Shown here piece after piece: positions 1 through 11,259 of a stretch of DNA of 64,000 nt. Position 1 is the stretch's first letter. Each line of letters begins with the position of its first letter. The notes beneath the pieces were generated by a model. That model saw only the letters and a list, made by a program, of their open reading frames with translations. It was not told the origin of the DNA and searched no databases. This DNA is from Stratiolaelaps scimitus (lineage: Eukaryota; Arthropoda; Arachnida; Mesostigmata; Laelapidae): NCBI GenBank assembly GCA_019614645.1, contig JABWDB010000009.1:1240001-1304000 (forward strand). The letters are read 5' to 3'. The position numbers were made by a program, and so were the translations under genes.

Positions 1-1382
1 GGAGGTCCGTTGACGAACACCACACAAGGTCCTGTGATGCTACATACTGTCCGTATCTATGCTCTGCTCGACAGTTTCCAAGGACACCGCACTAAAAGGG
101 CTGATAATACTGGGTGAGCCATACGCATAATGACGTTCTTGTGAATGGCGCGAATGCAAGCAAACAGCTTCCACTAACTCCATGAATAAAAAATACTGCC
201 ACCACGCTACGCCGACTTCAGTGTCCAACCAGGTGCTAACAACGACTGTTGAGCGGAACCGCCAGATATCGTCACTGGCCGAGCAATTTGACGGCCCCGT
301 ATTTTGAAAGGAACCTTACCGTATGCATCGAGAGGCGAAATTGTTCACCGTGCATAACGGCCGCGAAGAAAAGCCTGATAATAATTCAACAACGCCGTGG
401 AAATTTTCAGCTGCGAATAAGCCGCGAAATACACAGCGACGAGTGGTTGTCCTATAGTTGATGTATGAAGCGGGTCTATTTAGGAATCGTACTCGGCCGT
501 TGAAAATACTGATCATGCGAATAGACGACTGCGGAGAAACGTCAGGTGGTGAAATCGCACGTCGGTCTGCTTAAACTGGCCGCAATGCAGCCACTATGAA
601 AATAGACCGAAGTAAAAGTGCCGGGAAGTTGAATAAGAGAGAAGGGTTTTGCTGGGTAACTTCGTTGACTTCTCTGTTCGAGTCTTTAGCATCAGCGAGT
701 GTCAATCAATCAAATCGATCGAAGCTGCAATTTCGCCGGCGTTTAAGTTCTGTGGCAACGATAACGGATCGGCAACAAAAAAAAGGGGAATACTTAAAAG
801 CCAGTACCGTAACATAAGAGAGGCTCGGCAAGCGTACGATAAGCCCACAATGGAACGATAGAGGAATATCGGAATTCCAACATGAATGCACCCTAGTTCA
901 TAGTTTGCTCGCAAGCTGGATGAAAAGTTCGGACCACTTTATATCATTCTTCCAGGGTGGATCCAAAGACGACTGCTGATGAAGTCATCTGGGGCGTTGT
1001 GGACAACCATCTGGAAATATTTCGCCGACCTACATGCGCACACGAGAGTAAACAGACTTAAATATGACTATCTTTTCAGGCACGTTTAGGGTAAGATGAA
1101 GTGAAGAAAAAGCCTTTGCAATACCCTCATATAGAGAGGGATTATCGAAACAATCTGAGGCCAACCGGAAACCCCTAGTTACACACCGTGTATAGATATA
1201 TGAAATATGTGAAATATGTATATATGTGCCAAAAAACTGACAGGAACCCTCTGGCTGACACCTTCGAATGCGGACCAGAAACAGTTGAATTTCACTCTAT
1301 TAGTGTTAGATCTCTGTAAAAAGAATCAACGTAAAGGTTTATCGCGATGCTTGTGAAACGAGATTTTCTACATGTTGATATA
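1..1382. other. non-coding flank, no gene seen
   Basis: AT-rich sequence with short chance reading frames on both strands. None has a recognisable domain, a convincing splice context or a codon pattern. The stretch ends at the TA dinucleotide (1381-1382) that is the target site of the mariner insertion. Confidence 0.6.
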
Positions 1383-1403
1383 TTAGGTTGACCCAAAAAT
1401 AAT
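1383..1403 (+). repeat. left terminal inverted repeat of mariner
   Basis: Outer 21 bases, starting TTAGGTTGACCC, match the reverse complement of 2585-2605 without a mismatch. After that the two ends diverge. A TTAGGTTG-type start is common in mariner elements of arthropods. Confidence 0.9.
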
Positions 1404-1535
1404 GAGTCCTATCGCCTTGCGCCGAATTCTTATTCTTGGCCTGTTTGAATTCAAATTTGGGGGTAGTGATACACAATAATTAGCAAGCAGACGGCTCGAT
1501 AGCCATTAGCATTCGGCTTTCGTTAGTCATTCGAA

Positions 1536-2530
1536 ATGGCAACCGGAGGACCAGGTCCCTCAGACTTGCATTCTCAGAAGGAAAGTGTAAGGTTTATGTT
1601 ACCAGAGAAGAAATGTCCAGCTAAATTCCATCGACGGTTGGTTAGTGTGCACGGTCATAATGCCCTGAATCGACGACAGGTGTGCCGTTGGTGTGCGCAG
1701 TTTAGGTAAGGCTGTTGGGACATTAGTAAACATCGAGGGCGCCTACCCCTTCCCGAATCTCAATTCGACGAACGCATCGAGATAATCGAAAACGCTTTTG
1801 GGCAAACTAGAGCTTGGTCATTGACGACTTTGTCGGCTAAAATAGGCGTGCCTCGTGAAACATGTCGTCGAAGTATTAAAAATAATCTGAGGATTGAAGA
1901 AAGAAAGTGCAAAATGGGTCCCTCATGAACTCGGTCCTGGCCAACTGAAAATGGGTGAGGAGTATTCGCGAGATAATTTGAAGATATATAGGCAGCAAAA
2001 GAGTCGCTGAGAGCATACCGTTGCAGTGGACGAGACATGGGTCAGCCTGTATAGGAGACCGGAAAAAGATCAAGTGAAACAGTGGCTACGACCAGGTGAG
2101 CAGGCAATGGCGGTAGCAGTACCAAATAAATTCGAGCCTAAAGTAATGATAGCACTTGACATGGATTTCAACGGAATTTGCTACTACGAGATTTTGGGCC
2201 CAAAAGAAAAAATGGACTCGGCTCGATATCTTGAGTTCTTGAAGGGACTCAATAATAATTGGGGTGGCGATAGGAAGCACCGAGTGTGCCTGGGACAATG
2301 CTAGGGCCCATCGCACCCTCCCATTCTCTCGATTTAAGCCTGTGTAACTACGGTTGCTTCCATCGATTAAAGATGGCTATAGATGGCAAAAGGCATGCAA
2401 ACATCGACTTAGCCCGAGAGCCTTATATAACGAAGTTATAAATGCTAATAGAAATGGTGCATACCTAGCCATTAGAAGGCTGCCAGAACTCCGGGACCAA
2501 TGTATAAATAAAAGAGGTGCATACCTCTAG
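1536..2530 (+). pseudogene. mariner transposase pseudogene
   Basis: Remnant of the mariner transposase, which cuts and pastes the element by binding the TIRs with helix-turn-helix domains and using a DDD triad. The N-terminal part is readable in pieces (RRQVCRWCAQF near 1678-1708, then an in-frame stop). The first catalytic Asp survives in VDETWVSLYRRP (Asp at 2029-2031), and the frame stays open to 2304. The second is visible in another frame as WDNARAHRTL (Asp at 2294-2296). The third motif reads CNYGCFHRL, with Asn at 2346-2348 where Asp is expected. The last two sites are only 52 bases apart, far short of the family spacing, so part of the core is deleted. The C-terminal end KRGAYL and a stop (2528-2530) remain. 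Several stops and shifts make it plainly non-functional. Confidence 0.9.
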
Positions 2531-2584
2531 CTCGTGCTAAAAATCTTTGTTTTAACTTACTTAGTTTAACCGATATTAAAATAT

Positions 2585-2605
2585 ATTATTTTTGGGTCAA
2601 CCTAA
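2585..2605 (-). repeat. right terminal inverted repeat of mariner
   Basis: Reverse complement of the left terminal repeat, 21 of 21 bases, followed by the TA target duplication at 2606-2607. Confidence 0.9.
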
Positions 2606-2607
2606 TA

Positions 2608-4080
2608 TGTACCACCAGTCGTGTTCAGCCCTTAATGTGATGGCGGCGGCTGTGTGTCTTGGTCAGCAAGCTGCGCCAATTACGTCAATAGAAAGTCTGC
2701 ACGAGACGATTTACACGGTTCTGTTGCTGACCGACATTCGAAATGTGTCCCAGCCCGCAAGTGTTTGGCTAATGTGTACCATAGCACGTCACTTGGTAAC
2801 CACACCATGCTCATCAGGATGCTGACGTTGGCACGCCAACAGTTAAAGTTCCAGATTAGCAAACGGGTTGGCTGCTTCGAGACAGTGTGGAACGGTGAAT
2901 ATCGCCCGGTGCAAGCCTGACCCTTCCAGGGATCTATCTCCGGTGAGCAAAACGAAAATCGAGTGATACTGAATGGCTTATGCACGCACTTCAGTTAGCA
3001 ATTAGCGCTTGTTAATTATAATAACGAACGTCAGCCTTGCTTCGGCTTTTGTCTATTATTGACTATTAAAGCTCGTAGGCTGAATTGCCACAATTTGAGC
3101 AGATCATCGAAAGTTATCTACTTTCTTATATGGCAAAAAAGTCAAGGCAAAGTGACGTCACAACGATCACTAACGCATTTTCCATATAAGATAGATATAA
3201 TTAGTAAGTTTGATGTACTAGCTATAATTATGTGCATATATTATTTCTACATTACATTTCAATCGTCGTTTTAGACGGATGTTCAAATTCATTGAATTCA
3301 TACGCTCATCATTTACTTCGCACCGTACGTATGTAGTACATATCATGCATATCCACCGCAGGTTGGCGTCAACCCGTCGCCGGCTCTCTCGAACGGTCAG
3401 ATACTGTAGATGGATATATCTCTGTTGTAAAGTGGGCAAGCCAAGTCCAGCTAAGGTTAGTAATACTATACTCGCTTGTGCTATGTTTCCACCATCACAT
3501 TATATACTCCACTTACGGCAGTGAGTACTTCTTGCGTTTCTCCGTATTTCCAAAACAAACAAACAGATTTCATATACATGATTACACCCTCATTCGTTTC
3601 ACGTAACAGGCTCGCTTGTTCAATGAAAATTTGATGGCGCTTTATAAGGGCAAAACAAAAAAAAACTGGGCCCAGCTCCACCTGTATTGCCCCGTATTTT
3701 GACCGACGCTACGCTGGGACGCAACTTGATGCAGAACAAGGGACAGCTAGGGTGGGTGAGACAGATGGATTTGTGTGCACTTAAAAACAGGTACACTTGG
3801 CTGGATAGTTACCTCTTTATATGCAATGACGTAGAACACATATGTGGAATGACACAATGCTGTTTTTCGAATATTACAACATTTTATTCATTTTAGTTAC
3901 GGTGATGATATGCCAAGGGCGAACTTCTGCATTTCGTAAACGATCCATTGTAAGATATGTAATTAATTTCGTCGATGCTTTGATAATGTCCAAAAATGCT
4001 GAAAATACTATACATCAGTATTTTCAGGTGAAAAAAAAAATATATATATATGCGTGTGTATGTTCCACTTCAGACCCATG
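2608..4080. other. non-coding stretch
   Basis: AT-rich sequence without a recognisable gene. The reading frames of 60-100 codons here overlap one another on both strands and lack domain content. Confidence 0.5.
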
Positions 4081-4170
4081 TAAGGTAAGGTAAGTCCCCA
4101 TTGATTTATTAAAGGAACTGCATAGAATGCTTAAGTTCTCTTATATGTCACGCAACGGGATTCGAATATG
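4081..4170 (-). repeat. tRNA-derived SINE fragment (family 1)
   Basis: Read on the minus strand, this fragment shares with the better copy at 59.5 kb a decayed B box (GGGATTCGAA on the plus strand, 4158-4167), the body GTGACATATAAGAG..CTTAAGCAT, the AATAAA-like segment and a TTACC-rich tail (plus strand GGTAAGGTAAG). The tRNA head with box A is missing or unrecognisable. It is a partial copy of a dispersed Pol III-type retroposon. Confidence 0.6.
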
Positions 4171-4269
4171 TAATTTAATGTATGAGGCTACACACTTACA
4201 GGAATAGTTCGAAGTGCGTTAGGCAGTCAGTCACCCGCAATCCGCAATCTTCTTGTGCTCAGCCAGCAT

Positions 4270-4352
4270 TTTTGTTTATTTTTTTCGAGCTGACCCTCAG
4301 CTGTTCCCCTACCTGACTGGCCTCAGCTCTTAACCTTTTTTTTAGGTATTAC
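4270..4352 (-). repeat. dispersed repeat with 3' hairpin (family 3)
   Basis: On the minus strand this segment reads AATACCTAAA..GGTTAAGAGCTGAGGCC, then a GGGGAACAGCTGAGGGTCAGCT end and an A-rich tail. The same order appears in plus orientation at 11.17-11.25 kb. The terminal AGCTGA-GGG-TCAGCT can fold as a hairpin (4288-4302). Confidence 0.6.
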
Positions 4353-4399
4353 TATGAGGACCTGTCGGGGCCATCTTTGCCTATTCTCTCAGCCAGCAT

Positions 4400-6660
4400 T
4401 GTCGGAACGTATAGTGTTATAATATATAAGGCAGTGTGTTGGTCACTAATTTTTCATTGTGTGTGATGCAATATAACAGTGATCGCGATGTAAATAGTCG
4501 TCATCAGTACATTGGTAAATGTTGTAAATGTAACGGATTGTTACATTTATAATATTTAAAGAAAGGGGGAAAATGCCTCAAATTGTTGATCATATTCTAT
4601 TTCTCGATGAGCGAAACAGATGATCGATTTATTTTTGCTTTTCGATCAGCTCACAGGAACCGTAGTGCCTTTGAGGAAAATACCATGAGCTGTATATACA
4701 GGATTGAAGGCGAGATTTCAATGAGTAAATGCCAGTGTTTCGTCACTGTCTGGGCTTCGAGCCTCGAGTGAAGCTGTCTCATTGACATCGCTAGTGAAAT
4801 CCGTAATGAATTGTTTCCATTAACTTCCTTAAGCTGTCAGCCATTAGCCAAGCCAAAGCAGACGCCCAAAGTGTGCTATCCCTAACAGTCTGAGGACGAA
4901 GTCGACTCGCACACCGATGCGTTAGACTCAAAGTGTGCCATAGCCATCTGCTAATAAGTAGCATTTCGCTCCCAGTCTAGTTGGCTTTTCATGCCGAATG
5001 TCATGTAAAAATTCGAATATAAAATATACGTGTGTGACAAACACGGCTGTTGTAGATTTCCTTTTCAAATCGGGCGGCACGAACGAGACATTTGTATGCG
5101 TAACAATATTAATAACAATAACAATCACAATGAACTCGGCTAGAATTTCAATCATCCAGAAGAGTCGAAGAAATCACTTTACAAAACTGAGTTTCAGCCG
5201 ACGTTGGTTGTAGCTACATTCTATACATACGTAGAGTTGATCTCCAGTTGAAAAACAGCATAATCTATGAATTGTATATGTTCATTGCAACAGTCGCATT
5301 ATTCAAAGTGAAATGAATGCCCAAGCGCAACACTGCAGACCGTGTCTACGAATGATATCTCATTGCTTTTTTCGTACCCTCTCCTCAAACAGCAGAGCGC
5401 TCGCCATTCAACAAATATACGTACGCATTCACTTATTTATTGGTCATGACCCACTGGGTGCATTCGGGTATGGGCCGACACGCTCCTCACGATGTTCTTA
5501 ATAATAATATTCTTATAATAATAGTAATAATCGTAGGTGATAATAAGCAAGTATCGGGTGTTTATTTTTGTGATTTCGAAGGGAAAGAACCAGCGTTCTT
5601 CCGTCATTCTCGAAGCATAATCTGCTTGACACTACCACCAGTTTTATTCACGAAAACATACTAGTCGAAAGCGAAAAGGTATCTAGCAAAAAAAAAACTC
5701 AGCAAAGAAACAAATCCATTAATGAGCTCAAGGACCGGTTAACCCACATATCGGATATAGAAGAACAATTTCAGTAAGTATTGCGTGGTCATTTTCAATT
5801 GCAAATCCTTATTTTCCAGTCATCTGTACAACAGATAGGTATCAAGCGGCGCTAAGACAGAGTGCAAAGAGAAGAGAATTTTTAAGCAAAGTTGAGCATA
5901 GCGTGCACTTGCGACATGAATTTATACGTAATTCAATGAGCATGTCCTGGATCATTCATTCTTTACACAGTGATTCGACGCCGATGAGAAAAGCAGTGAG
6001 AACAGCAACAGGGATTCCACTGAAGGAGAAGCACTAAAGCGCGTTTTATACAGATTTATATAAACTCGATCACCTTTTCTCATTGCGCTTATCGAACATT
6101 TCAGCTGAACATTTCACTGAGTTAGAGGTGCTGAGTTCGACGGTGATGATGACCGTAAGTTCAAATTGTGTAAAATAATTCGGGGTATGTTTTAACGCGC
6201 ACTTTCTTATTGAGAACCATAATACGCACACATATGCACACACCCCACCAGCATAAATGTAGTGGCTATTACTAAGGGGTTGTTATCTTGGCAATCGCAT
6301 GACGGTCGAGATTCAGAACCACGATTTCAGAGAACCGAACTGATGACCAAATCGGGAAGCAGTTACGCGGTTGCGCGAGCGACGGTGTTGGAGTCGGCAG
6401 CGAATAACTGATTTTGCTGGAAAAGTGACAGCCATTTATGCTGAGGTCGGCTGAATTCCCATAACAGGCGAAATCGCCTGCCATCACGATGGTCCTGAAC
6501 ACCGCCCCCCCGCCCCCCCGCCGCGCCCAAGCCTGTGCATGAAGTCGCGGAAGCCTAAAGTTTGAAGACCTGCATGCGTCAGCTGCGCGGTCGCGTATTC
6601 AGCATACGCAGCCGTTGAAGGGATAGAGAACGACTGCACTTTGCGGTATTAAATCAGTGA
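4400..6660. other. non-coding stretch
   Basis: No supported gene. It contains an AT-rich part and a C-rich run at about 6504-6522. Short open frames occur but show no domain, and none combines good splice sites with coding-like composition. Confidence 0.45.
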
Positions 6661-6676
6661 TAAAAAATCAATGGTT

Positions 6677-6710
6677 AAATATATCTCTCGCCCCTGCAGT
6701 TGCCGTCAGT
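6677..6710 (+). promoter_or_regulatory. candidate TATA plus initiator core promoter
   Basis: AAATATAT at 6677-6684 lies about 28-31 bases before TCAGT (6706-6710), the arthropod initiator consensus with the A at 6708 as +1. The composition becomes more GC-rich downstream, and a donor-like GTGAGT lies near 6838. This is a pattern match only. No downstream coding exon could be tied to it, and such matches also occur by chance in AT-rich DNA. Confidence 0.2.
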
Positions 6711-7261
6711 GTGCGAAGCGAGAACAAGTCGAGAGTCGGCCGGGCGACTGCGTAGCTAAGCCTTTCCGAAGCTGCTGCTGCTGTTGCGTCTAACGGGATA
6801 CCATTTCATTTAGCTATTGAAGGCTTGAATTCGTCTGAGTGAGTTTGTTCGACTCAAACGGAAGCCTTGCTAATTCAGTTGAGTTAGCTGGAAGGTCTTC
6901 GTGCAGCCAGCTGTGCTTCTGTATACAGAAGTACAGCAGCGCCAAGTGAATCCCAACACTTATGTGTAATGCTGGAAATACAGATAAAATATTAAATGAG
7001 TTAACGAAACAGTGGACGTTATACGCAGGAGAATATCCCCTAAATCGTGGTCGAACGGGGAGATATGTATAGTTTATGGACCTATATTAGGCGCTCGTAT
7101 TTTGTCTAGCAAGAAGCCTATAGTATGATCTCATTAATGGGCGAATGAAACGCCACAATACGCCGAACATACCCTCGACGTTCAACCATTCCAGATAATA
7201 CATTTATAGGTATGGACACTAATAGCCGTGTATGACGTGCGTGTATTGATGCAACCGGGTC

Positions 7262-7540
7262 GTGCCATTTTTATCCAAGTCAATGCACCTGATCTATTCC
7301 ATAGTATTGTGTGTCTTGATATATACAATAGTTCGTGACGCTGTTAGGGCAGGGTATCAGATCGAGGCCGTCATGATCCCGAGCGAGCCGGTGGTATCAC
7401 TGCACCGCGCGGGAGAGGCGCTGCAGAAGGGAAGGCCCTGCCCGCCTGTCCCCGGTGGCGCAGACCAGCCTGTGAGAGACCCCTTCGAAGGGACTGTTAC
7501 TGACCGTGGGGACGGTTTTGAAGACCAGAGAAGGAAATAG
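7262..7540 (+). other. GC-rich open segment ending at a donor-like site
   Basis: The 3' half of this segment (about 7370-7540) is much richer in G and C than its surroundings. It stays open in one frame to a TAG that directly abuts GTGAGT at 7541, a good splice-donor match. A stop at the donor suggests a 5' untranslated exon or a chance event rather than this frame being coding. No family is recognised. Confidence 0.2.
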
Positions 7541-7544
7541 GTGA

Positions 7545-8190
7545 GTCGCCTAAATGGCGGCGTATTTCTGTAACCGATAGTTAATGCAAAAATTAATATA
7601 AATTTCATCCTACAAGCTGGATAGATCATCTGGTCTTTGAAGCAAGTATCTACCCGGAACGTTCAATCAGTCAAGTTTCGTCCTCGACTCCGAATGCCTT
7701 CCGCTGCTGACGAAGGTCACAGAACAGATACTTAGAGCTAGAGCGGCTGCTGCTAGATTAATGGGAATTCGCTCAGCGGCAGTCTCGCACACAAACGAAT
7801 TTTTCCGACTCTCGAGATCATTTTTCTCTGGGCAGTTCTCAAGCCCTGCTGGTCGGAATGTAGCGAAAAGACACCTGAACCATTGATACAGCTCACAATT
7901 TTCTTAGTAATGTCTGTTAGGAATCCCTAAGCACCGAAAATCGTAGGCACGTAGACACAAGTCATAGTTAAAATGTGCGATATAACGATCGATTCCGTCT
8001 TATGCCGATGTCTCAAAAAATTTACGTAACAATGGTCAGCGTACTCATATAATGAAGTTATTTATTTGGCCGATGGATAAGTAATAGATTTTTTTCTCAC
8101 TTTGAATTGATGTATCTTTTGAAAGGATGAACGAATCTTAATGAACATCGTGTCCCTCGTTTTCTATGACTTACATCGATCGATCAGGCT
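7545..8190. other. non-coding stretch
   Basis: No gene or known repeat seen. It ends where the minus-strand mariner relic begins. The end of that mariner (its terminal repeat) could not be identified here. Confidence 0.4.
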
Positions 8191-8199
8191 CATCCGCGG

Positions 8200-8960
8200 C
8201 CAAGAGCAGTTCCTCATGGAGGCGATACATCCGTACAGCTAACTTCGGACGTCTGCCTCTTATCTTGACGCCACTCCCTCGCAGGCCGTGCTCCATGGAC
8301 CTGAATAGGTGGTGATCTGATGGGGCAAGGTCTCAGCTATAGGCCGCGCGCGGCAGAATTTCCCAGCCACGATTGGTTACAGTTCGGCGGGTCGCGAAAA
8401 CACCGTTGCGCATTTCCATTTAGGGGTCCGTCTTACGAAGCAATGCTAAAAGCAGTACCGTGGACGTTAAATGTTGGCTGAGAGTCAGCCAGAAAACCTT
8501 CGCCAAAACAACATGGACAATGTTGCAATATCACTTTACTCCGTCCTTTATTCCATTTCCTGTTAATTCCTCGGTTTGATTGGCTGAGTTGTCTTTAATT
8601 GGGGATTATCGTAGAAAATCAATTTTTCATCTTCCGTAAGGATTTTATACGAAAACTCTCTAGTCCTTCTTCCTTGTTTGGCGAGCAAGGCAATATTGAG
8701 ACGGGTTTCGTTGCTTTCATATGGGACCCACTTCCCTTTCTTTTGTACCCTTCGTAGCGTCTTAGACGACGCAGTATACTTGACTGGCTTCTCGGCCGTT
8801 TGGCGAAAATCGAAGTGTACCGTTGAGTGGAGTGCTCCCAACTGAGCAGCAAGCTCTCGAACTGACTTCCATTTTCCTTGTCGTCTATTGCGACTGTCCG
8901 GAACGTTCCCGCGACTTTAAACACTTGTGATTGTGGCTGGTTCCATCCAAAACTTGCCAA
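8200..8960 (-). pseudogene. mariner transposase relic, SINE-interrupted
   Basis: On the minus strand, pieces of a second mariner transposase are readable. KKGKWVPYESNETRLNIALL is the family's KxGxWVPHEL region. ILTEDEKLIFYDNP holds the first catalytic Asp (codon 8629-8631). LAPSDHHLFRSMEHGL holds the third catalytic Asp (codon 8315-8317). The segment with the second Asp is missing. In its place lies a SINE copy (about 8386-8507). Stops and shifts are frequent and no terminal repeats are recognised, so this copy is older than the one at 1.4 kb and of another lineage. Confidence 0.8.
8386..8507 (+). repeat. tRNA-derived SINE (family 2) inside mariner relic
   Basis: Aligns with the reverse complement of 23315-23425. 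Shared blocks are CACCGTTGCRCAT, AGGGGTCCGTYTTR, GAAGCAATGCY, GTGGACGTTAAATG, then the terminal hairpin GGCTGAGAGTCAGCC (8476-8490) and GAAAACC. The B box is decayed here (GGGTCGCGAA). It interrupts the mariner transposase between the first and third catalytic motifs. Confidence 0.7.
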
Positions 8961-9002
8961 CGTTTTTCGATGTACAAAATAGCTCCGAACGACCTAATAT
9001 AC

Positions 9003-9022
9003 ATATATATATATATATATAT
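9003..9022. repeat. (AT)n microsatellite
   Basis: Ten uninterrupted AT units, just outside the older mariner relic. Confidence 0.9.
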
Positions 9023-9757
9023 GATCGCTCAACCTCCACAAAATTGCTACTGCGATTGGGTCATCGCTGGCCAAGTGTCGAGGCGCACATCACACTCTGG
9101 CCTCAGCAGACTGTAATATAGTCAACTGCTTGTACAGTCCCGAAAACATCCGTGGATTGCACAGACACAACAAGGCACAAGCTATACACGCAAGTATTGC
9201 TACAACGGCCTTCTCTCCGATAGAACAATGAAGGGCTTTATGGAGGGCAAGTTAATATCGCTGGACGAATGCAGGGGTTAGATAGATCCGCTGGCCACGG
9301 CTGAAGAAGAAACGCGTAGATCTACCCCAGCACAAATCTGATGGCGAATCAACTTGTACTCTATCTCATATTTTATAACGGTATCAAACATTTGTGCCAA
9401 CAGGGACAGTTGGTTATCAGCTCTTAATAACAACAGCTATTTGCACAAGACTGAAAACCTCGCTAAACGCCACCGCTAGACAACACCTCGGTGAACGCCT
9501 ACGACAGGCAAGCCAACAACGCAACGCCAACTTGAAAATGCTGGTTCAACCTAATCCTTTTCTTTACGGGCTCCGGAATCATCGTTGAGGCTAGCTCAGG
9601 TTTCTGCAGCATGGCCAGCCCAAAAGAGTCGCCCTGCTTGAATGCTTCAGCCCCTCTTCGCACCCTCTCTTATCACAAGGACGAAGGCTGAAATGTGAGT
9701 TATCGGTGGGGGACCTCGAGACGGCGTGGTCCGTCGAAAAATATATCTTCTTCTAAG

Positions 9758-9963
9758 AACCTGCAACTCCGGCGGACGCCGCAGAGGAAGCGGACCGCCC
9801 AGAGGAGAATAAGAGAGAGAGTGCGCGAAAGCCGGTCGACACGCAATATTTTTTCAACGAAATTGAAAGCTTCGTAAGCCCATCCTGGGCGGGTGCACCA
9901 GTGCGCCGCCTCTGGTCCGAGAAGCCACCAACAGTGCAAGCCTCTCTAAAACTACCGAAATAA
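9758..9963 (+). CDS. candidate terminal coding exon, unknown protein
   Basis: This begins after a good acceptor (pyrimidine-rich tract ending TTCTTCTAAG at 9757) and stays open for 67 codons to TAA at 9961-9963. The translation has coding character: an acidic and lysine-rich start (AAEEADRPEENKRESARK) and a Trp/Phe-containing end (YFFNEIESF, SPSWAGAPVRRLWSEKPP). A second exon-like piece lies just upstream (about 9612-9694), between TTTCTGCAG and a GTGAGT donor, but the obvious joint would create a stop. No family is recognised. It could be the end of a small host gene or a decayed mobile-element ORF. Confidence 0.25.
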
Positions 9964-9969
9964 CTCGGG

Positions 9970-11165
9970 GGGGTAGAGTTTTCGCTCTGAAATATTTAAT
10001 ATTTAGAGCATATAGCCAAAGTGGCTTTGGGTGTATTTCCTTCTTCGTATCAGATTGCTTTCACCTGGACTCTATCTTACCGTACGATGTCGAGGAGCTA
10101 TCCAAATTTGACGATTCATAGAAAATGTGTATTATATATGGCGTTACAGCACGGGGATAATACCGAAGGGTATCAAGTGACAATTGAAATGCAACAAAAT
10201 GTACGAATTCGATTCCTTTGGTCTGAAATGTATGAAATGTGGGAAATTAACCTAATGCTTAGCTAAGTGGTTTATCGCGGTTTTATAAATGGTTTATCTG
10301 CGTTTTTCAAAGGAGGGAGATTCGGAAAACTTTCAGAGGTCTACGAACTGCCCCCTATCGAATAGCGTGATAAGTGATACGAACCCCTACCTGCTGTGGA
10401 AACACTATTCCCACCAGTACCTTCGCCACTTCTCATTGATCCAATACATATATTGTCCGTCATATCGGACCACATCCCTGATTTGTGCGTCAGTGACACA
10501 CACTCATGATGAGAAGTTGAATATTTTCGGCTGACACATTGAATTCATTTCTTACATTGAGTTAATGTTATTGTATAATACATACATTCGGTTGCATTTT
10601 TATAGTGATTTAGCTTCTCGCTGAACTATTCCAGCGCTGCAATGTCAACGAACTCCACCGCGGGGACCCAAACGCGCCTTATTTCCCATATTTGTACTGT
10701 ATTCTATGTCTCAGTGTTTATATTTTAGTAGATGCACCTGCAAATGTTCTGAGTTTATTTTTCCTAAAAATGAACACCGTCATCTGCGAAGCGTTCAGAT
10801 CTCAATTTCGAAAGTAACCTTTGAAAACCCGTGAAAAAAAGGCTATTCTATTTCGAGGCGTGAATACAAAATTCCATAAATGGAAAAACCATTTACCGAA
10901 TTGAGAAGCAAACATTTGTATGGGTTTCAATACGAATATGATATACTGTAGATACGCGTCGGTGACGTCCTCGGCGATGCTTTAGGGCTTGAATGATGAA
11001 ACCAATTATCGTGATGAATCAGGCCGGACACAATCGGATCAGCTCAACACGATCAGGCCCCCGAGTGGAGATGAACGAGGCATGTATTCTCGTGGGCTTG
11101 TATGTGCCCTGGCAACGCTAATGGTTGGCAGGACCCTTGATATATGATTTAGTAGATAGGTATTT
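9970..11165. other. non-coding stretch
   Basis: AT-rich, with short frames at 10.0-10.5 kb that show no domain or splice support. Nothing further identified. Confidence 0.45.
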
Positions 11166-11169
11166 TGAA

Positions 11170-11253
11170 TTACCTAATACCTAAAGGTTAAGAGCTGAGG
11201 CCTGTCAAATAGGGGAACAGCTGAGAGTCAGCTTAGAAAAAAAAAAAAAAAAA
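11170..11253 (+). repeat. dispersed repeat with 3' hairpin and poly(A)
   Basis: Plus-strand copy of the repeat seen in reverse at 4.27-4.35 kb. It shares CTAATACCTAAAGGTTAAG, AGCTGAGGCC, TAGGGGAACAGCTGAG and the terminal hairpin AGCTGA-GAG-TCAGCT (11219-11233). A run of 17 A follows (11237-11253). A poly(A) tail at the 3' end is the mark of insertion by target-primed reverse transcription. Confidence 0.65.
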
Positions 11254-11259
11254 GTTATT

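Larger units (their letters stand above)
1383..2605 (+). mobile_element. mariner transposon, full-ended but decayed
   Basis: A 1223-bp element bounded by inverted repeats that start TTAGGTTGACCC and are identical over their outer 21 bases. It is flanked by TA at 1381-1382 and 2606-2607, the target duplication expected of Tc1/mariner elements. The length is close to the usual 1.25-1.3 kb. Inside is a transposase relic in the plus orientation. Since the transposase is broken, the copy cannot move by itself, although its ends could in principle still be bound by an enzyme supplied elsewhere. Confidence 0.95.
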
